Positions 42,110 through 53,025 of a stretch of 54,646 bases of DNA are shown one piece after another. The notes beneath the pieces were generated by a model. The model was not told where the DNA came from. It worked only from the letters and a program-made list of their open reading frames with translations, and searched no databases. How positions within the stretch are numbered: the stretch's first letter is position 1; every line of letters begins with the position of its first letter. The stretch lies in the NCBI GenBank assembly GCA_024226735.1, contig JAAELL010000607.1, forward strand, positions 1-54,646. Direction: 5' to 3'. Both the position numbers and the translations under genes were made by a program. The DNA comes from a bacterium. GTDB lineage: Bacteria > Planctomycetota > UBA1135 > GCA-002686595.

Positions 42110-42517
42110 TTGAAAGAGCTCATCCAACAAGTACTCGCCCTCAAGGGCGGCGACTGGACCTCCGTCCTCACGGGCAAGCTCGGCTTCTCCGCAGAGCAGG
42201 CGTCCAGCTTCCTCCCCACGTCCTTGAAGCAGATCTTCCGCGTCGTCGAGAAAGGCAAGGTCGACGTCGGCTCGATGCTCACCGGGAGTGGCGCCAAGGA
42301 CATCCTCGAGAACGTCAACCTCGACAAGATCGCCGAGAAGTCGGGCCTCGCCCCCGGGAAGGCCCGCGAGGGTCTCGAGCAGCTCGTCCCCGACATGCTG
42401 TCGGCCGTCAAAGACAAGGCGGGCGACGCCGACGGGCTCGCCGCGATGCTCGGAGGCGACGCGAAGAACGTGCTCGACCAGGCGGGCGGCATCGCCGGCA
42501 AGCTCTTCGGAAAGTGA
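42110..42517 (+). CDS. small helical protein resembling DUF937/DUF2780-type proteins
   Basis: About 135 residues, cytosolic by sequence. Helical repeats with the pattern LxQVLALKGGDWTSVLxxKLGFSAEQASSFLP, then FRVVEKGKVDVGSML, LDKIAEKSGL and GGIAGKLFG. The style resembles DUF937/DUF2780 helical proteins, but I cannot confirm the family. The start is uncertain: TTG 42110 is the first plausible in-frame start after the 12-bp repeat array, with no clear SD. It is 101 bp upstream of the HerA-like ATPase gene on the same strand. Confidence 0.55.
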   Translation: MKELIQQVLALKGGDWTSVLTGKLGFSAEQASSFLPTSLKQIFRVVEKGKVDVGSMLTGSGAKDILENVNLDKIAEKSGLAPGKAREGLEQLVPDMLSAVKDKAGDADGLAAMLGGDAKNVLDQAGGIAGKLFGK

Positions 42518-42618
42518 CGATTCCATGGCGCGACACCCGACGGTGTCACGTGAAGTCGAGCCAGAGGGCGCGCGCGCCTTTTGAAGAGGCGTGCGCGCTC
42601 CGTATCATCTCGAACGCC

Positions 42619-45054
<2,436 letters not shown>

Positions 45055-45103
45055 GGGGGTGCTCACGCGCCGGGCACGGGCACGGAAGCCGAACCGTCAG
45101 CCC

Positions 45104-45307
45104 CTACTCGTCCAAGACGAACGTCACCTTCATATCCACCCGATACGCCTTCACCTTCCCCTTCTCCACGACAACCTTCTGCTCCTTGACCCAAGCACTC
45201 TGAATCCCCTCGAGAGTCTCACTCGCCCGGACGATGCCCTCTTCGATGGCGTCCTTGAAACTCTTCTTGGACTCGGACGCGATCTCGACGATCTTCGCGA
45301 CAGACAT
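45104..45307 (-). CDS. dodecin (flavin-binding protein)
   Basis: 67 residues, the usual dodecin length. Family signatures: VAKIVEIASESKKSFKDAIE, SETLEGIQSAWVKEQKVVVE, and the final strand YRVDMKVTFVLDE. The Trp in SAWVKEQ is the residue that stacks on the flavin in dodecins. Dodecins form hollow 12-mers that bind flavin or CoA. ATG 45307 gives the canonical N-terminus. It is convergent with the HerA-like gene. Confidence 0.92.
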   Translation of the reverse strand: MSVAKIVEIASESKKSFKDAIEEGIVRASETLEGIQSAWVKEQKVVVEKGKVKAYRVDMKVTFVLDE

Positions 45308-45397
45308 GCTGACTCGTGTTGGATTCACGGGGAATAGAAGGAAGCCCCGATGACCCTCAGGCGCCCGAGATCCGGCGGCACAAATTGCCGTTAGGCG

Positions 45398-45721
45398 TCA
45401 GTCGACGCTGTGGCTCACCGGCACCGCGATCGCGGGCGGGGTGCTCCGCGTGGTCGGCGGGTCGCTCGCGGGCCGTCGCGTCCCGGCGGAGTCGCCGTAG
45501 TCCGCGATACGCGCCGGCTCCCGGACCGGTTCGCCGCACAGGGCGTCGCGCATTCCGCCGATTCGCGCGTTGTGAGCGGACGCTCCGGCGGGCTCGGGCT
45601 CGACCGCGCGCACCGGCGTGAACCGGTTGCGCAACAGGCCCGCACCGAGCGCGACGCAGAGCAGCGTCACCCAGGGCAGCGCGACCGGAGTCGTGGCTCG
45701 GCGGGTGGTGAGGAGCGACAT
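45398..45721 (-). CDS. small single-pass membrane protein, hypothetical
   Basis: 107 residues with one hydrophobic segment (about 13-30: VALPWVTLLCVALGAGLL) and a Pro/Ala/Arg-rich remainder with one cysteine. No family recognised and no SD before ATG 45721. Codon use and length are compatible with a real gene, but antisense frames are equally long here, so this is tentative. Confidence 0.45.
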   Translation of the reverse strand: MSLLTTRRATTPVALPWVTLLCVALGAGLLRNRFTPVRAVEPEPAGASAHNARIGGMRDALCGEPVREPARIADYGDSAGTRRPASDPPTTRSTPPAIAVPVSHSVD

Positions 45722-45831
45722 GGCGCGAGAGCATACCGGCGTCTCGGGGCTGGGTCACTCCCGCGCCGGCCGATGCGAATCTCGTCGGGAGACACGCCCG
45801 TAAGCCACTGTCGATCAATGATCTGGAGCGA

Positions 45832-47724
45832 TCAGCCGCCTGCTGCCCCGGCCTTTTCGGGCTCCTTCTTGCCCTCTTTCTTCTCCTCTTTTGCCTTCTC
45901 GGCGGCTTTGGCTTCTTTGCGAGCACGGTAGCGGGTCCGGGCTGCTTCGTTCGGATCGTCGCTCCAATCGAGCCGCACTTCGAGCCGCTCCTCACCGCGC
46001 TGCATGACAAAGAGCTTGTCCGCTCCCCCAGCCTGAACGGTGTCGACGACCTGCTTGCGCGACTTCACCTCGATGCCGTCGATCTCGAGAATCTGGTCGC
46101 CTTCCTGCCAACCGGCCTCGGCGGCGAACCCGCCGGGGGTGACCGATGCGATGCGCGTGCGGTTGAGGCTGACGCCCATCTTGCGATCCGGCGGCACGAT
46201 CAAATCGGTGCGGTCGACGAGGTGATCGAGGTCGGCGAGCCCGAACGCCGCGATCGCGATCACCATCGACGAGTGCCGCTGCTCGGCCTGGTCGGTGTTC
46301 TCGAACGTGTCGTTCTGGGTGTGGTGGATGAAGAAGTAACCGTCCTCGTCCTGCGCCCAGTGGATCGCCGGCACTCCGGCCTGCACGAACGACGCGTGGT
46401 CGCTCGAACCACTGCGCGGGAAGTTGTCGACGTCGATCAGCTCGAACGGGCGCTCCTCGTCGAGCCGCATCACACGCTCGAAGACACGCTCGAGCTGCGG
46501 GCGCATGAACTCCGTCGACAAGATGCCCTTCAGGTGGTTGGTGCCGTGGTCGTGGTTGAGGACCATGCTGATCGCCTCGAGCTCGTCGGCGTGGTCGCGC
46601 ACGTAACCCTTCGAGCCGTACAGGCCCTGCTCCTCACCGCTGTACAGGATGAAGCGGATCGTCCGCTTGGGCTTGGCCCCGGAAGCGACGAGCAACCGCG
46701 CAGCCTCGATCGTCGTCGCGCAGCCCGTCCCGTTGTCGGCCGCCCCCTCCGCCAGATCCCAGCTGTCGAGGTGCGACTGCACGATGACGTACTCGTTGGG
46801 ATACTCGGTCCCGACCAGGTCCGCGACGACGTTGCGCAACGGACGCGGACCGGGAACGAAGCGGTTGTCGATGTCGAACTCGAGGTCGAGCTGCTCCCCG
46901 TCCTGTAGTCGGGCGACGAGCGCCTTGTGCTGTTCGGCGACCAGCGTGATCCGCAGGCTGCGCTTCTGCGCGTCCTCGATCGACTTCGGCGGGCGACCAC
47001 CCATCTTCAGGAGCTCACCCGTGCGCGACACGGCGATCCGGCCCGCGCTCGGGTTCTCCTCCATCGCGGCCGCGAGCTCATCGCTGAAGCGGCGCCGCTC
47101 CGCACGGTCCTCGATGCGCCGCCGTGGCCCGTCGACGAGCCACGCTCCGGCCAGATCCGGACTCGCCGCCTCGAGCTCCTCGAACGAGCGCGGCGTCAGG
47201 ACAGCGCGACCGCGTAGCGGCCCGTCGGTCCCACGCGACCACGCGGACGTCATGAAGACGAGCTCGCTGAGGTCGACGTCCGACTCGTCGTCGTCAGGAT
47301 CCTCGTCCGCGCTCGCGTCCGAGTCCGATCCGTCGTCGGGACCGCTGCCGGCATCCGGCTCCTCCTCGACGCTCTCCAACGCGATCACTCGCCCGTACGA
47401 CGGTCCGCGCTCGAACCCGAGCTCCCACTCGTCGTACGTCTCCAGCTGCGCGTCCAACCCGAAGTTCTTGAACGTCGAGAGGCTCCAGTCGTACGCCCGA
47501 TCGAGCCCCGGCGAGCCCGTCAGCCGCGGCCCGATCGCCTTGGTCAACGTCAGGAGCCAGGTCGCGACCTGGCTGTCCTCGGTCGCGATCTCGACGATGC
47601 GATCCACCGTTCGCTCGTGGTCCGCGGAGAACGGCGGGACTCCGGCGGACTGGAACGCCCGGGCGCCAGGGGCCGTGAGGAGGAGCAGGACGGCGGATGC
47701 TTGGAGGATAGAGCGAGGTCGCAT
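45832..47724 (-). CDS. secreted M28 family aminopeptidase with PDZ domain
   Basis: A 630-residue exported metallopeptidase (signal peptide ending APGARA). A PA-type insertion region contains a long acidic stretch (Asp/Glu/Ser-rich, about residues 128-152). The M28 zinc ligands are visible: SHLDSWD, AADNGTGC, YSGEEQGLYG, LNHDHGTN and SSDHASF. The C-terminal PDZ domain (about 500-600) has the ligand loop MGVSLNR and GWQEGDQILEIDG. The tail is Lys/Glu/Ala-rich. This suits extracytoplasmic peptide degradation. It is divergent from the futalosine gene pair with a 77-bp gap. Confidence 0.93.
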   Translation of the reverse strand: MRPRSILQASAVLLLLTAPGARAFQSAGVPPFSADHERTVDRIVEIATEDSQVATWLLTLTKAIGPRLTGSPGLDRAYDWSLSTFKNFGLDAQLETYDEWELGFERGPSYGRVIALESVEEEPDAGSGPDDGSDSDASADEDPDDDESDVDLSELVFMTSAWSRGTDGPLRGRAVLTPRSFEELEAASPDLAGAWLVDGPRRRIEDRAERRRFSDELAAAMEENPSAGRIAVSRTGELLKMGGRPPKSIEDAQKRSLRITLVAEQHKALVARLQDGEQLDLEFDIDNRFVPGPRPLRNVVADLVGTEYPNEYVIVQSHLDSWDLAEGAADNGTGCATTIEAARLLVASGAKPKRTIRFILYSGEEQGLYGSKGYVRDHADELEAISMVLNHDHGTNHLKGILSTEFMRPQLERVFERVMRLDEERPFELIDVDNFPRSGSSDHASFVQAGVPAIHWAQDEDGYFFIHHTQNDTFENTDQAEQRHSSMVIAIAAFGLADLDHLVDRTDLIVPPDRKMGVSLNRTRIASVTPGGFAAEAGWQEGDQILEIDGIEVKSRKQVVDTVQAGGADKLFVMQRGEERLEVRLDWSDDPNEAARTRYRARKEAKAAEKAKEEKKEGKKEPEKAGAAGG

Positions 47725-47801
47725 GAAACCAGGCTATCCGAAGTGAAGCCCGAGGAGGTCGGTGCTTGCGAGCCTCGTACGCAGCCCCGAGACTCGTGCG
47801 C

Positions 47802-48464
47802 ATGTCCGGGCACACCCTCCTCCTGATTCCGACGCGGCTCGAAGAGAGCCGCCTCGAACGGCTCGGGGGTCTGCGCTGGGACGCGTGCGAGACGGCGCGC
47901 ATCGGCTTCGGCCCCGTCGCGGCGGCCGCGCGCTGCGCGGGCTTGATCGCCGAGCGGCAGCCGGCGCGCGTCGTGCTGATCGGCATCGCGGGCACCTACG
48001 ACGCGGACGCCCTGGCACCTGGGACCGCGGCGGTGTTCGACGAGGTCGCCCTCGACGGCGTCGGCGTCGGCAGCGAGGGGGGCTTGTTGCCGCCGTCCCA
48101 GATCGGGTTTCCCCAGTGGCCGGGCGGCGACGGGACTCCCGCGGACGCAGTCATGGAGTCCCTGCCGCTCGCCGCCGACTCCACCGCACAGACGTCCGCG
48201 GGCCTCGTGTTGACGGTGTGCGCGGCCTCGGCCGACCCCGTCCAGGCCCAGCGCCGGCGCGAGCGCTGGCCGTCGGCGCGCGCGGAGGACATGGAGGGCT
48301 TCGGCGCCGCACTCGCGTGCCACCTCGCCGGCGTTCCGCTGTCGGTCGTTCGCGGCATCTCCAACGTCGCCGGCGACCGCGACACGAGCCGCTGGCGCAT
48401 CGACGAGGCGCTCGACAGTGCCCGTTCGCGCGCGAACGTCCTGCTCTCCAGGCTCGCCCCATGA
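47802..48464 (+). CDS. mqnB: futalosine hydrolase MqnB
   Basis: A 220-residue nucleosidase of the purine-nucleoside phosphorylase fold that splits futalosine in the futalosine route to menaquinone. Motifs: IGFGPVAAAARCAGLI, VLIGIAGTY, the substrate-binding AEDMEGFGAALAC (the MEGF element of MTA/SAH-type nucleosidases) and VRGISNVAGDRD near the C-terminus. ATG 47802 is chosen; an in-frame TTG at 47766 adds 12 residues. The stop overlaps the next gene (ATGA), and that gene is MqnD, confirming the pathway. Confidence 0.9.
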   Translation: MSGHTLLLIPTRLEESRLERLGGLRWDACETARIGFGPVAAAARCAGLIAERQPARVVLIGIAGTYDADALAPGTAAVFDEVALDGVGVGSEGGLLPPSQIGFPQWPGGDGTPADAVMESLPLAADSTAQTSAGLVLTVCAASADPVQAQRRRERWPSARAEDMEGFGAALACHLAGVPLSVVRGISNVAGDRDTSRWRIDEALDSARSRANVLLSRLAP

Positions 48465-49300
48465 CCCTACGCATCGGCATCTCGACCTGCCCCAACGACA
48501 CGTTCGCGTTCCACGGCCTGATGACCGGGGCGGTCGACGCGCACGGCCTGGAGCTCGAGTTCACGCTCGGAGACGTCGAGGAGCTCAACCGCGCCCTGCT
48601 CGCCGGCGAGTTCGACCTCGCCAAGGGCAGCTTCGCCGCGGCCCTCGTGCTCGGGGACGAGCGGGTCGTGCTGCCCGCCGGCTCCGCGCTCGGTTTCGGC
48701 GTCGGACCGCTCCTGCTCGCCCGCGAGAACGGGGTCACGCCCGAAAACGTGCCCGCGGACGGTCGCGTGCTGTGTCCGGGAGAGCACACGACGGCCACAC
48801 TGCTCTACCGGCTGTTCCACCCGGCCCGGGGACGGCTCGAGCAGGTCGTGTTCTCCGCGATCATGCCCGCGCTCCAGGCCGGCGAGGCAGAGCTCGGCGT
48901 CTGCATCCACGAGGGCCGCTTCACGTGGCGCGAGCAGGGCCTCGCATGCGTCGAGGACCTGGGAACGCTCTGGGAGTCCGCGAGCGGGGCGCCACTGCCC
49001 CTCGGGGGCCTCTTCGCGCGCCGCGACCTGGGCTCCGAGACCCTCGCCGCCCTGTCGGCGGCGGTGCGGGGGTCGATCGAATACGGGCTCGCCCATCGCG
49101 ACGCGACCCTCGCAACGATGCGCGAACACGCACAGGAGCTCGACGACGACGTCATCTTCGCGCACGTCGACCTGTACGTGAATGCCTGGACGCGGGACCT
49201 CGGCGACGCGGGGAGGCAGGCCCTCGCGACCCTTGCCCAGCGCGCACGGGACGCCGGGCTCGCTGCGCCAGGGGCGGCGCTGGAGGTGTTCGAGCCGTGA
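48461..49300 (+). CDS. mqnD: 1,4-dihydroxy-6-naphthoate synthase MqnD
   Basis: A 279-residue periplasmic-binding-protein-like enzyme acting on the cyclic de-hypoxanthine futalosine product. Family signatures: GISTCPNDTFAFHGLM at the N-terminus, DVEELNRALLAGEFDLAKGSF, CPGEHTTATLLYRLF and GVCIHEGRFTW. It overlaps mqnB by 4 bp and the downstream DUF952 gene by 3 bp (GTGA). No other menaquinone genes are in the window. Confidence 0.94.
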   Translation: MTLRIGISTCPNDTFAFHGLMTGAVDAHGLELEFTLGDVEELNRALLAGEFDLAKGSFAAALVLGDERVVLPAGSALGFGVGPLLLARENGVTPENVPADGRVLCPGEHTTATLLYRLFHPARGRLEQVVFSAIMPALQAGEAELGVCIHEGRFTWREQGLACVEDLGTLWESASGAPLPLGGLFARRDLGSETLAALSAAVRGSIEYGLAHRDATLATMREHAQELDDDVIFAHVDLYVNAWTRDLGDAGRQALATLAQRARDAGLAAPGAALEVFEP

Positions 49301-49644
49301 GCGAGCGGTTGTTCCACCTCGTGCCCCGGGACGCGTGGCATGCCCACATGACCGTGGATGGCGGGAGCGCCCCGTGGGAGCCGCCGTCCCTGGCGAGCGA
49401 GGGCTTTGTCCATCTCTCGCACGCGGACCAGCTCGCGGGGACCCTCGCCTTGCACTTCGCCAACTGCTCGGCGGTCGTGCTGCTCGAGGTCGACCGCGTG
49501 CGGGTCGCGGCGGACGTGCGCCTGGAGCCCTCGCGCGGGCGTGCGCTGTTCCCGCACCTGTACCGCGCGCTCGATGCGGACGACGTGCTTCAAACGTGGA
49601 CGCTCGAGCGCCAGGGCGGCTGGGTGCTGCCGAAGCTCGGTTGA
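49297..49644 (+). CDS. DUF952 family protein
   Basis: 115 residues matching DUF952: LFHLVPRDAWHA, SLASEGFVHLSHADQL, LALHFANC, LFPHLYRALDADDV. The conserved GFxHLS element is intact. Function is unknown; the fold resembles ADP-ribose-binding ART-type domains. It starts with GTG overlapping the mqnD stop, so it is translationally coupled to mqnBD. Whether it has a role in menaquinone supply is not shown. Confidence 0.87.
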   Translation: MSERLFHLVPRDAWHAHMTVDGGSAPWEPPSLASEGFVHLSHADQLAGTLALHFANCSAVVLLEVDRVRVAADVRLEPSRGRALFPHLYRALDADDVLQTWTLERQGGWVLPKLG

Positions 49645-49662
49645 GCGCGCCGCGTGGGCACG

Positions 49663-49695
49663 AAAAAGCGCGCTCCCCCAAACGGGGTGCGCGCT
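49663..49695 (-). terminator. intrinsic terminator for the histone-like gene (minus), possibly bidirectional
   Basis: Stem AGCGCGCtCCCC (49667-49678) and GGGGtGCGCGCT (49684-49695) with one mismatch and a CAAAC loop. Read on the minus strand the stem is followed by five T (49667-49663). It lies 40 bp past the histone-like stop and 22 bp past the convergent DUF952 stop. Confidence 0.8.
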
Positions 49696-49735
49696 CTGTG
49701 CTTGTCGATGCGTGAAAAGCTGACCGCAGGCTCGC

Positions 49736-49927
49736 TCAGGTGGACTGGCGTCCGCCCGAGTCACGCAGCTCGAGCATCTCCTTGCGGATGTCCTGGGCGA
49801 AATTCTTGATCTCCTGCATCGCCTTGCGGACGCGCGAGGTGGCCGCCTTGTTGCCCTCTTCGGCCTTCTGGACGTCCTCGCGTGCTGCCTCGACGGTGGA
49901 GCAGAGCTGTTCGTAAAGCTGACTCAT
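49736..49927 (-). CDS. histone H1-like (Hc1-type) nucleoid protein
   Basis: A 63-residue protein whose core, KAEEGNKAATSRVRKAMQEIKNFAQDIRKEM (broken here as KAEEGNKAATSRVRKAM and QEIKNFAQDIRKEM), matches the GNKAAGTRVRKALQELK motif of the short histone H1-like proteins found in Bacteroidetes, Chlamydiae and Planctomycetes. It lacks the long Lys/Ala-rich tail of chlamydial Hc1. It is probably a DNA-binding or architectural protein. A good terminator follows. ATG 49927 has only a weak SD. Confidence 0.8.
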   Translation of the reverse strand: MSQLYEQLCSTVEAAREDVQKAEEGNKAATSRVRKAMQEIKNFAQDIRKEMLELRDSGGRQST

Positions 49928-50006
49928 CTCGTGTGGGGGATGGCTGGAATAACGGGGTCGGTGGGACTCCCGGAAGGGGATCCGGGCTGGTTCGTTGTGG
50001 ACCGCA

Positions 50007-50027
50007 GGAGGCCCTCAGATGGCCTCC
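50007..50027. other. hairpin GGAGGCC-ctcagat-GGCCTCC
   Basis: A 7-bp perfect stem with a 7-nt loop in the 150-bp gap upstream of the histone-like gene and downstream of the EVE gene. No T-run on either side. It could be a rho-type stop, a leader element or chance in GC-rich DNA. Confidence 0.35.
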
Positions 50028-50066
50028 AGCTCCAGCTAGAAGACACAAACTGCCTCTAGGATCAAG

Positions 50067-50117
50067 CCGGAAGCCCCCCCTACGGACCTCCCAGGGGGCC
50101 CCGGAGGGCTGTTCCGG
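50067..50117. other. long imperfect hairpin at the end of the EVE-domain frame
   Basis: CCGGAA-GCCC (50067-50076) pairs with GGGC-tg-TTCCGG (50106-50117) around a G/C-rich loop. It lies inside the out-of-frame 3' extension of the EVE gene, which fits a former intergenic region or terminator. Confidence 0.35.
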
Positions 50118-50748
50118 TACCCAAAACGCCCCCTCGTTGGGCACGTAAGTGCGCTTGCACAATCAACTTGAGGGTCCGGGAGGCGGTTGGCGACGCGGAT
50201 CGGTCCGCTGGAGCCGCTTCCTGGCCCCGTAGACCCCCGGTCCGCCGGGCGCCGTCAGCCCACCTCGGTCGCAGCGAGGCCCCCATGCGCAGCACCTCAC
50301 GCCATTCGGCGGGCTTCACGGGCTGCACCGAGAGCCGCTGCCCGCGCTGCACGACGGCCAGGTCCGCGAGCTTCTTGTTCGCCTTCAGCGCGTCCATCGG
50401 GACGAACTCGGGCAGCGCTGCCTTCGCGCGGATGTCGACCATGAACCAGCGCGGGTTCTCGGGGTCGGACTTGGCGTCGTAGTGACCGTCCTTCGGGTCG
50501 AACTGGGTGGAGTCGGGGTACCCCTCCTTGACGACCTCGGCCACGGCGGCAACGCCGGGTGGCTTCGCATTCGAGTGGTAGAAGAGGACCAGGTCGCCCT
50601 TCTTCATCTCGTCCCGCATGAAGTTGCGGGCCTGGTAGTTGCGTACGCCGTCCCAGCACGTACGGCGGCCCTTGGAGCGCCACAGGTGGTCCCAGGAGAA
50701 CACGTCCGGCTCGGACTTCATCAACCAGTAGCGTCGCGTCTTGGGCAT
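50080..50748 (-). CDS. EVE domain protein with frameshifted C-terminus
   Basis: The first about 155 residues are a complete EVE domain (thymocyte nuclear protein 1 type, binds modified bases or nucleic acid): RYWLMKSEPDVFSWDHL, WDGVRNYQARNFMRDEMKKG, DLVLFYHSNAKPPGVAAVAE, SDPENPRWFMVDI, RLSVQPVKPAEWREVLRMG. Normal members end here. The remaining about 65 residues are Arg/Ala/Gly-rich and unrelated. Just after the GGGGG run (plus strand 50280-50284) the adjacent frame gives GLAATEVG and a stop at 50255-50257, a natural ending. A one-base slip in the homopolymer, real or from assembly, explains the extension. Confidence 0.88.
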   Translation of the reverse strand: MPKTRRYWLMKSEPDVFSWDHLWRSKGRRTCWDGVRNYQARNFMRDEMKKGDLVLFYHSNAKPPGVAAVAEVVKEGYPDSTQFDPKDGHYDAKSDPENPRWFMVDIRAKAALPEFVPMDALKANKKLADLAVVQRGQRLSVQPVKPAEWREVLRMGASLRPRWADGARRTGGLRGQEAAPADRSASPTASRTLKLIVQAHLRAQRGGVLGTGTALRGPLGGP

Positions 50749-50785
50749 GGACGCATTTTACGCTCGCCGGGGCGTGGAACCCCGC

Positions 50786-51412
50786 TCACGCGCCGGACAG
50801 CGGCCCGAACGGGGCTGCGTTCCTGGCGTCGCGTAGGGCGACCGGCCCCGCCAGGATCTCCGCGTGCACGAAGGCGGCGCGCCATCCTCCCCGGGGCCCC
50901 GTGCGCGCAGCCGATCGTCTCGTGGAGGTGGTGGCAGCCGGGCCCGTGGGCGACAGCTGCGTCCCGAGGTCGGTCAGGTGCTGTTCGTCCCCCATGTGGA
51001 CGTCCTTGGCGAGAACGTTGCCGAAGTCGCCCCCATGCCGCTCGAACTCGTCCTCGACCGCGACGGGGGCGAGCAGCTCGTCGGGCACCATCGGACCACG
51101 ATGCTCGTGGAGCTCGTCCTCGAGCTCGATCGTCGCCGCGCGGGTGCGCGGCGCGGGCGCAGCCTCGGCCGGCTCGACCGATCCGCGCCCCTCGAGCAGA
51201 TCCTCCCACGTCATCGGGCGGCCCGAGCGCTGGGCGGGAGTGGGCCTCTCTGCAGGCCTCTCTGCAGGCCTCTGGGTAGGCCGCGGCTGCGGCCGATGCT
51301 GCTTGCGCGCCGCGCCCGACTTGTTCTTGCGGTCGAAGATCGCCTTGATGACGGGCGACAGAAAGATGAAGAGGACGATGAGATCGCCGATGTCCAATCG
51401 CGCCGAGAACAT
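50786..51412 (-). CDS. hypothetical membrane-anchored protein in the floA operon
   Basis: 208 residues: one N-terminal hydrophobic segment (about 7-25, IGDLIVLFIFLSPVIKAIF), a Lys/Arg cluster, a proline-rich linker with PAER repeats from a 12-bp DNA repeat (51243-51278), then an acidic region (TIELEDELHEHRG). It resembles the small Pro-rich membrane proteins that sit next to flotillin genes. The start overlaps the floA stop by one base (TGATG), so it is coupled. No function known; a partner or localisation factor for FloA is a fair guess. Confidence 0.65.
   Translation of the reverse strand: MFSARLDIGDLIVLFIFLSPVIKAIFDRKNKSGAARKQHRPQPRPTQRPAERPAERPTPAQRSGRPMTWEDLLEGRGSVEPAEAAPAPRTRAATIELEDELHEHRGPMVPDELLAPVAVEDEFERHGGDFGNVLAKDVHMGDEQHLTDLGTQLSPTGPAATTSTRRSAARTGPRGGWRAAFVHAEILAGPVALRDARNAAPFGPLSGA
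51243..51278. repeat. 12-bp tandem repeat encoding PAER-like units
   Basis: GGCCTCTCTGCA twice (51243-51266), then GGCCTCTGGGTA. In the minus-strand gene this gives QRPAERPAERP, in frame. Confidence 0.85.
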
Positions 51413-52488
51413 CACCCCTCTCCGCTCTGGGGTGCGTCCGTGCTCTGCGAGTCCTGGTCGCCGGCGATGCTCGAGCGCATCGTCGTGTCGGCCTCGATGT
51501 TCTTGAGCCGGTAGAGGTCCATCACGCCCATGTTGCCCGAACGCAGGGCTTCGGCCATCGCGAGGGGGACCTTGGCTTCGGCCTCGACGACCTTGGCGCG
51601 GTTCTCCTGAACGCTCGCGATGAACTCCTGCTCGGCCGCCACGGCCATCGCGCGCCGCTTCTCCGCGAGCGCCTGGGCGACGCGCTTGTCGGCCTCGGCC
51701 TGGTCGGCCTGCAGGCGCGCACCGATGTTGTTGCCGATGTCGACGTCGGCGATGTCGATCGAGACGATCTCGTACGCCGTGCCCGCGTCGAGGCCCCGGT
51801 TGAGCACGACCTTCGAGATGTCGTCGGGGTTCTCGAGCACGTCCTTGTGGCTGTTCTTCGAGCCGATCGTCGACACGATGCCCTCGCCGACGCGGGCGAT
51901 GATCGTCTCCTCGCCGGCGCCACCGACGAGGCGCTCGATGTTCGTGCGCACCGTCACGCGCGCCTTGGCGAGCACCTGGATCCCGTCCTTCGCGACGGCA
52001 GCGACCTCGGTCTTGCCCTTGGCGGGGTCCGGACAATCGATCACCTTGGGCGTCACGGACGTGCGCACGGCCTCGAGCACGTCGCGCCCGGCGAGGTCGA
52101 TTCCCGTCGCCGTGTTGAAATCGAGTCCCAGGTCGGCCTTGCGCGCAGAGATGATGGCCTGCACGACGCGCTGCACGCTGCCTCCAGCGAGGTGGTGGGC
52201 CTCGAGGTCGCGTGAATCGATGCCCTCGATGTTCGCCTGGACGAGCCGGATGCGGCCGTCGACGATGATCGAGGGGTTCACCTTGCGCAGGCTCATCGCG
52301 AACATGTCGAGCAGGCCAACGTTCGCGCCCGACAGCATCGACTGCACGTAGAGCTTGGCGTACTTCAGGACCAGGAATAGGAAGACGAGGCCGCCGATCG
52401 TCAGAATGACCGAGAAGATCAGCTTCGCCGTCCCCATGGGGTCGTCCTGGAACGGAAGGGTCAGGGCCAGATTCGGAAGATGCGTCAT
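51412..52488 (-). CDS. floA: flotillin-like protein FloA
   Basis: A 358-residue membrane-associated SPFH-family scaffold. One hydrophobic segment (about 20-42) is followed by an SPFH domain ([44 protein letters not shown]) and a coiled C-terminal region rich in Ala/Glu ([25 protein letters not shown]). Matches the YqfA/FloA family found next to NfeD. Function in relatives: membrane microdomain organisation. The start at 52488 overlaps the stop of the upstream small NfeD gene (ATGA). Confidence 0.93.
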   Translation of the reverse strand: MTHLPNLALTLPFQDDPMGTAKLIFSVILTIGGLVFLFLVLKYAKLYVQSMLSGANVGLLDMFAMSLRKVNPSIIVDGRIRLVQANIEGIDSRDLEAHHLAGGSVQRVVQAIISARKADLGLDFNTATGIDLAGRDVLEAVRTSVTPKVIDCPDPAKGKTEVAAVAKDGIQVLAKARVTVRTNIERLVGGAGEETIIARVGEGIVSTIGSKNSHKDVLENPDDISKVVLNRGLDAGTAYEIVSIDIADVDIGNNIGARLQADQAEADKRVAQALAEKRRAMAVAAEQEFIASVQENRAKVVEAEAKVPLAMAEALRSGNMGVMDLYRLKNIEADTTMRSSIAGDQDSQSTDAPQSGEG

Positions 52489-53021
52489 GGAGTTGTCGGG
52501 TGGTGGCCCGAGTGAAAGCCGTCGCTGGTTGCTTCGGGGGGGCTGGACTCGTTGCTCTCGCGGGCGACCACGACGCGGTTGCCCTTGACCTCGATCACGC
52601 GCACGGCCGTTCCGGATTCGACGAGCTCGCCGCGGCTCATCACGTCGACCCGCCGGCCGTCGATGCGCGCGGTGCCCACGGGGCGCAGCGGAGCCTCGAC
52701 GGTACCGGAGCGCCCGAGCAGGACCTGATCTCGCAGGTCGACGCCGCGCCCTTCGTCGAAGCTGAAGCCACGCGCCATCAGCTTCTTGGCGAGCGGGCTG
52801 TGCGGCAGGATCTTGAACGCGATCGTGACGACCGCGGGAAGCAGCACGACCGTCGCAATGAGCAGCATCATCCCGGTCTGGACGCTGATCGTGAAGGCCC
52901 ACACGATCGAGCCGACGATGCACACGCCCGCGACGATACCGAGCATCCCGGCGCTCGGCACGAGCACCTCGGCGATGACGAGCGCCAGGCCGAGACTCAA
53001 CAACAAGATCGCTTTCGTCAT
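52485..53021 (-). CDS. NfeD-like membrane protein (short form)
   Basis: 178 residues: two or three N-terminal transmembrane helices ([57 protein letters not shown]) and a C-terminal OB-fold NfeD domain ([35 protein letters not shown]). It is the short NfeD type that lacks the protease domain. The start is 4 nt after the upstream NfeD protease stop, and its stop overlaps the floA start. Confidence 0.87.
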   Translation of the reverse strand: MTKAILLLSLGLALVIAEVLVPSAGMLGIVAGVCIVGSIVWAFTISVQTGMMLLIATVVLLPAVVTIAFKILPHSPLAKKLMARGFSFDEGRGVDLRDQVLLGRSGTVEAPLRPVGTARIDGRRVDVMSRGELVESGTAVRVIEVKGNRVVVARESNESSPPEATSDGFHSGHHPTTP

Positions 53022-53025
53022 CCGC

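Noticed and set aside
41665-42618. Upstream extension of the HerA-like ATPase frame
   Set aside because: It runs through recQ antisense, the 12-bp repeats and the small helical gene; family sequence begins at 42619.
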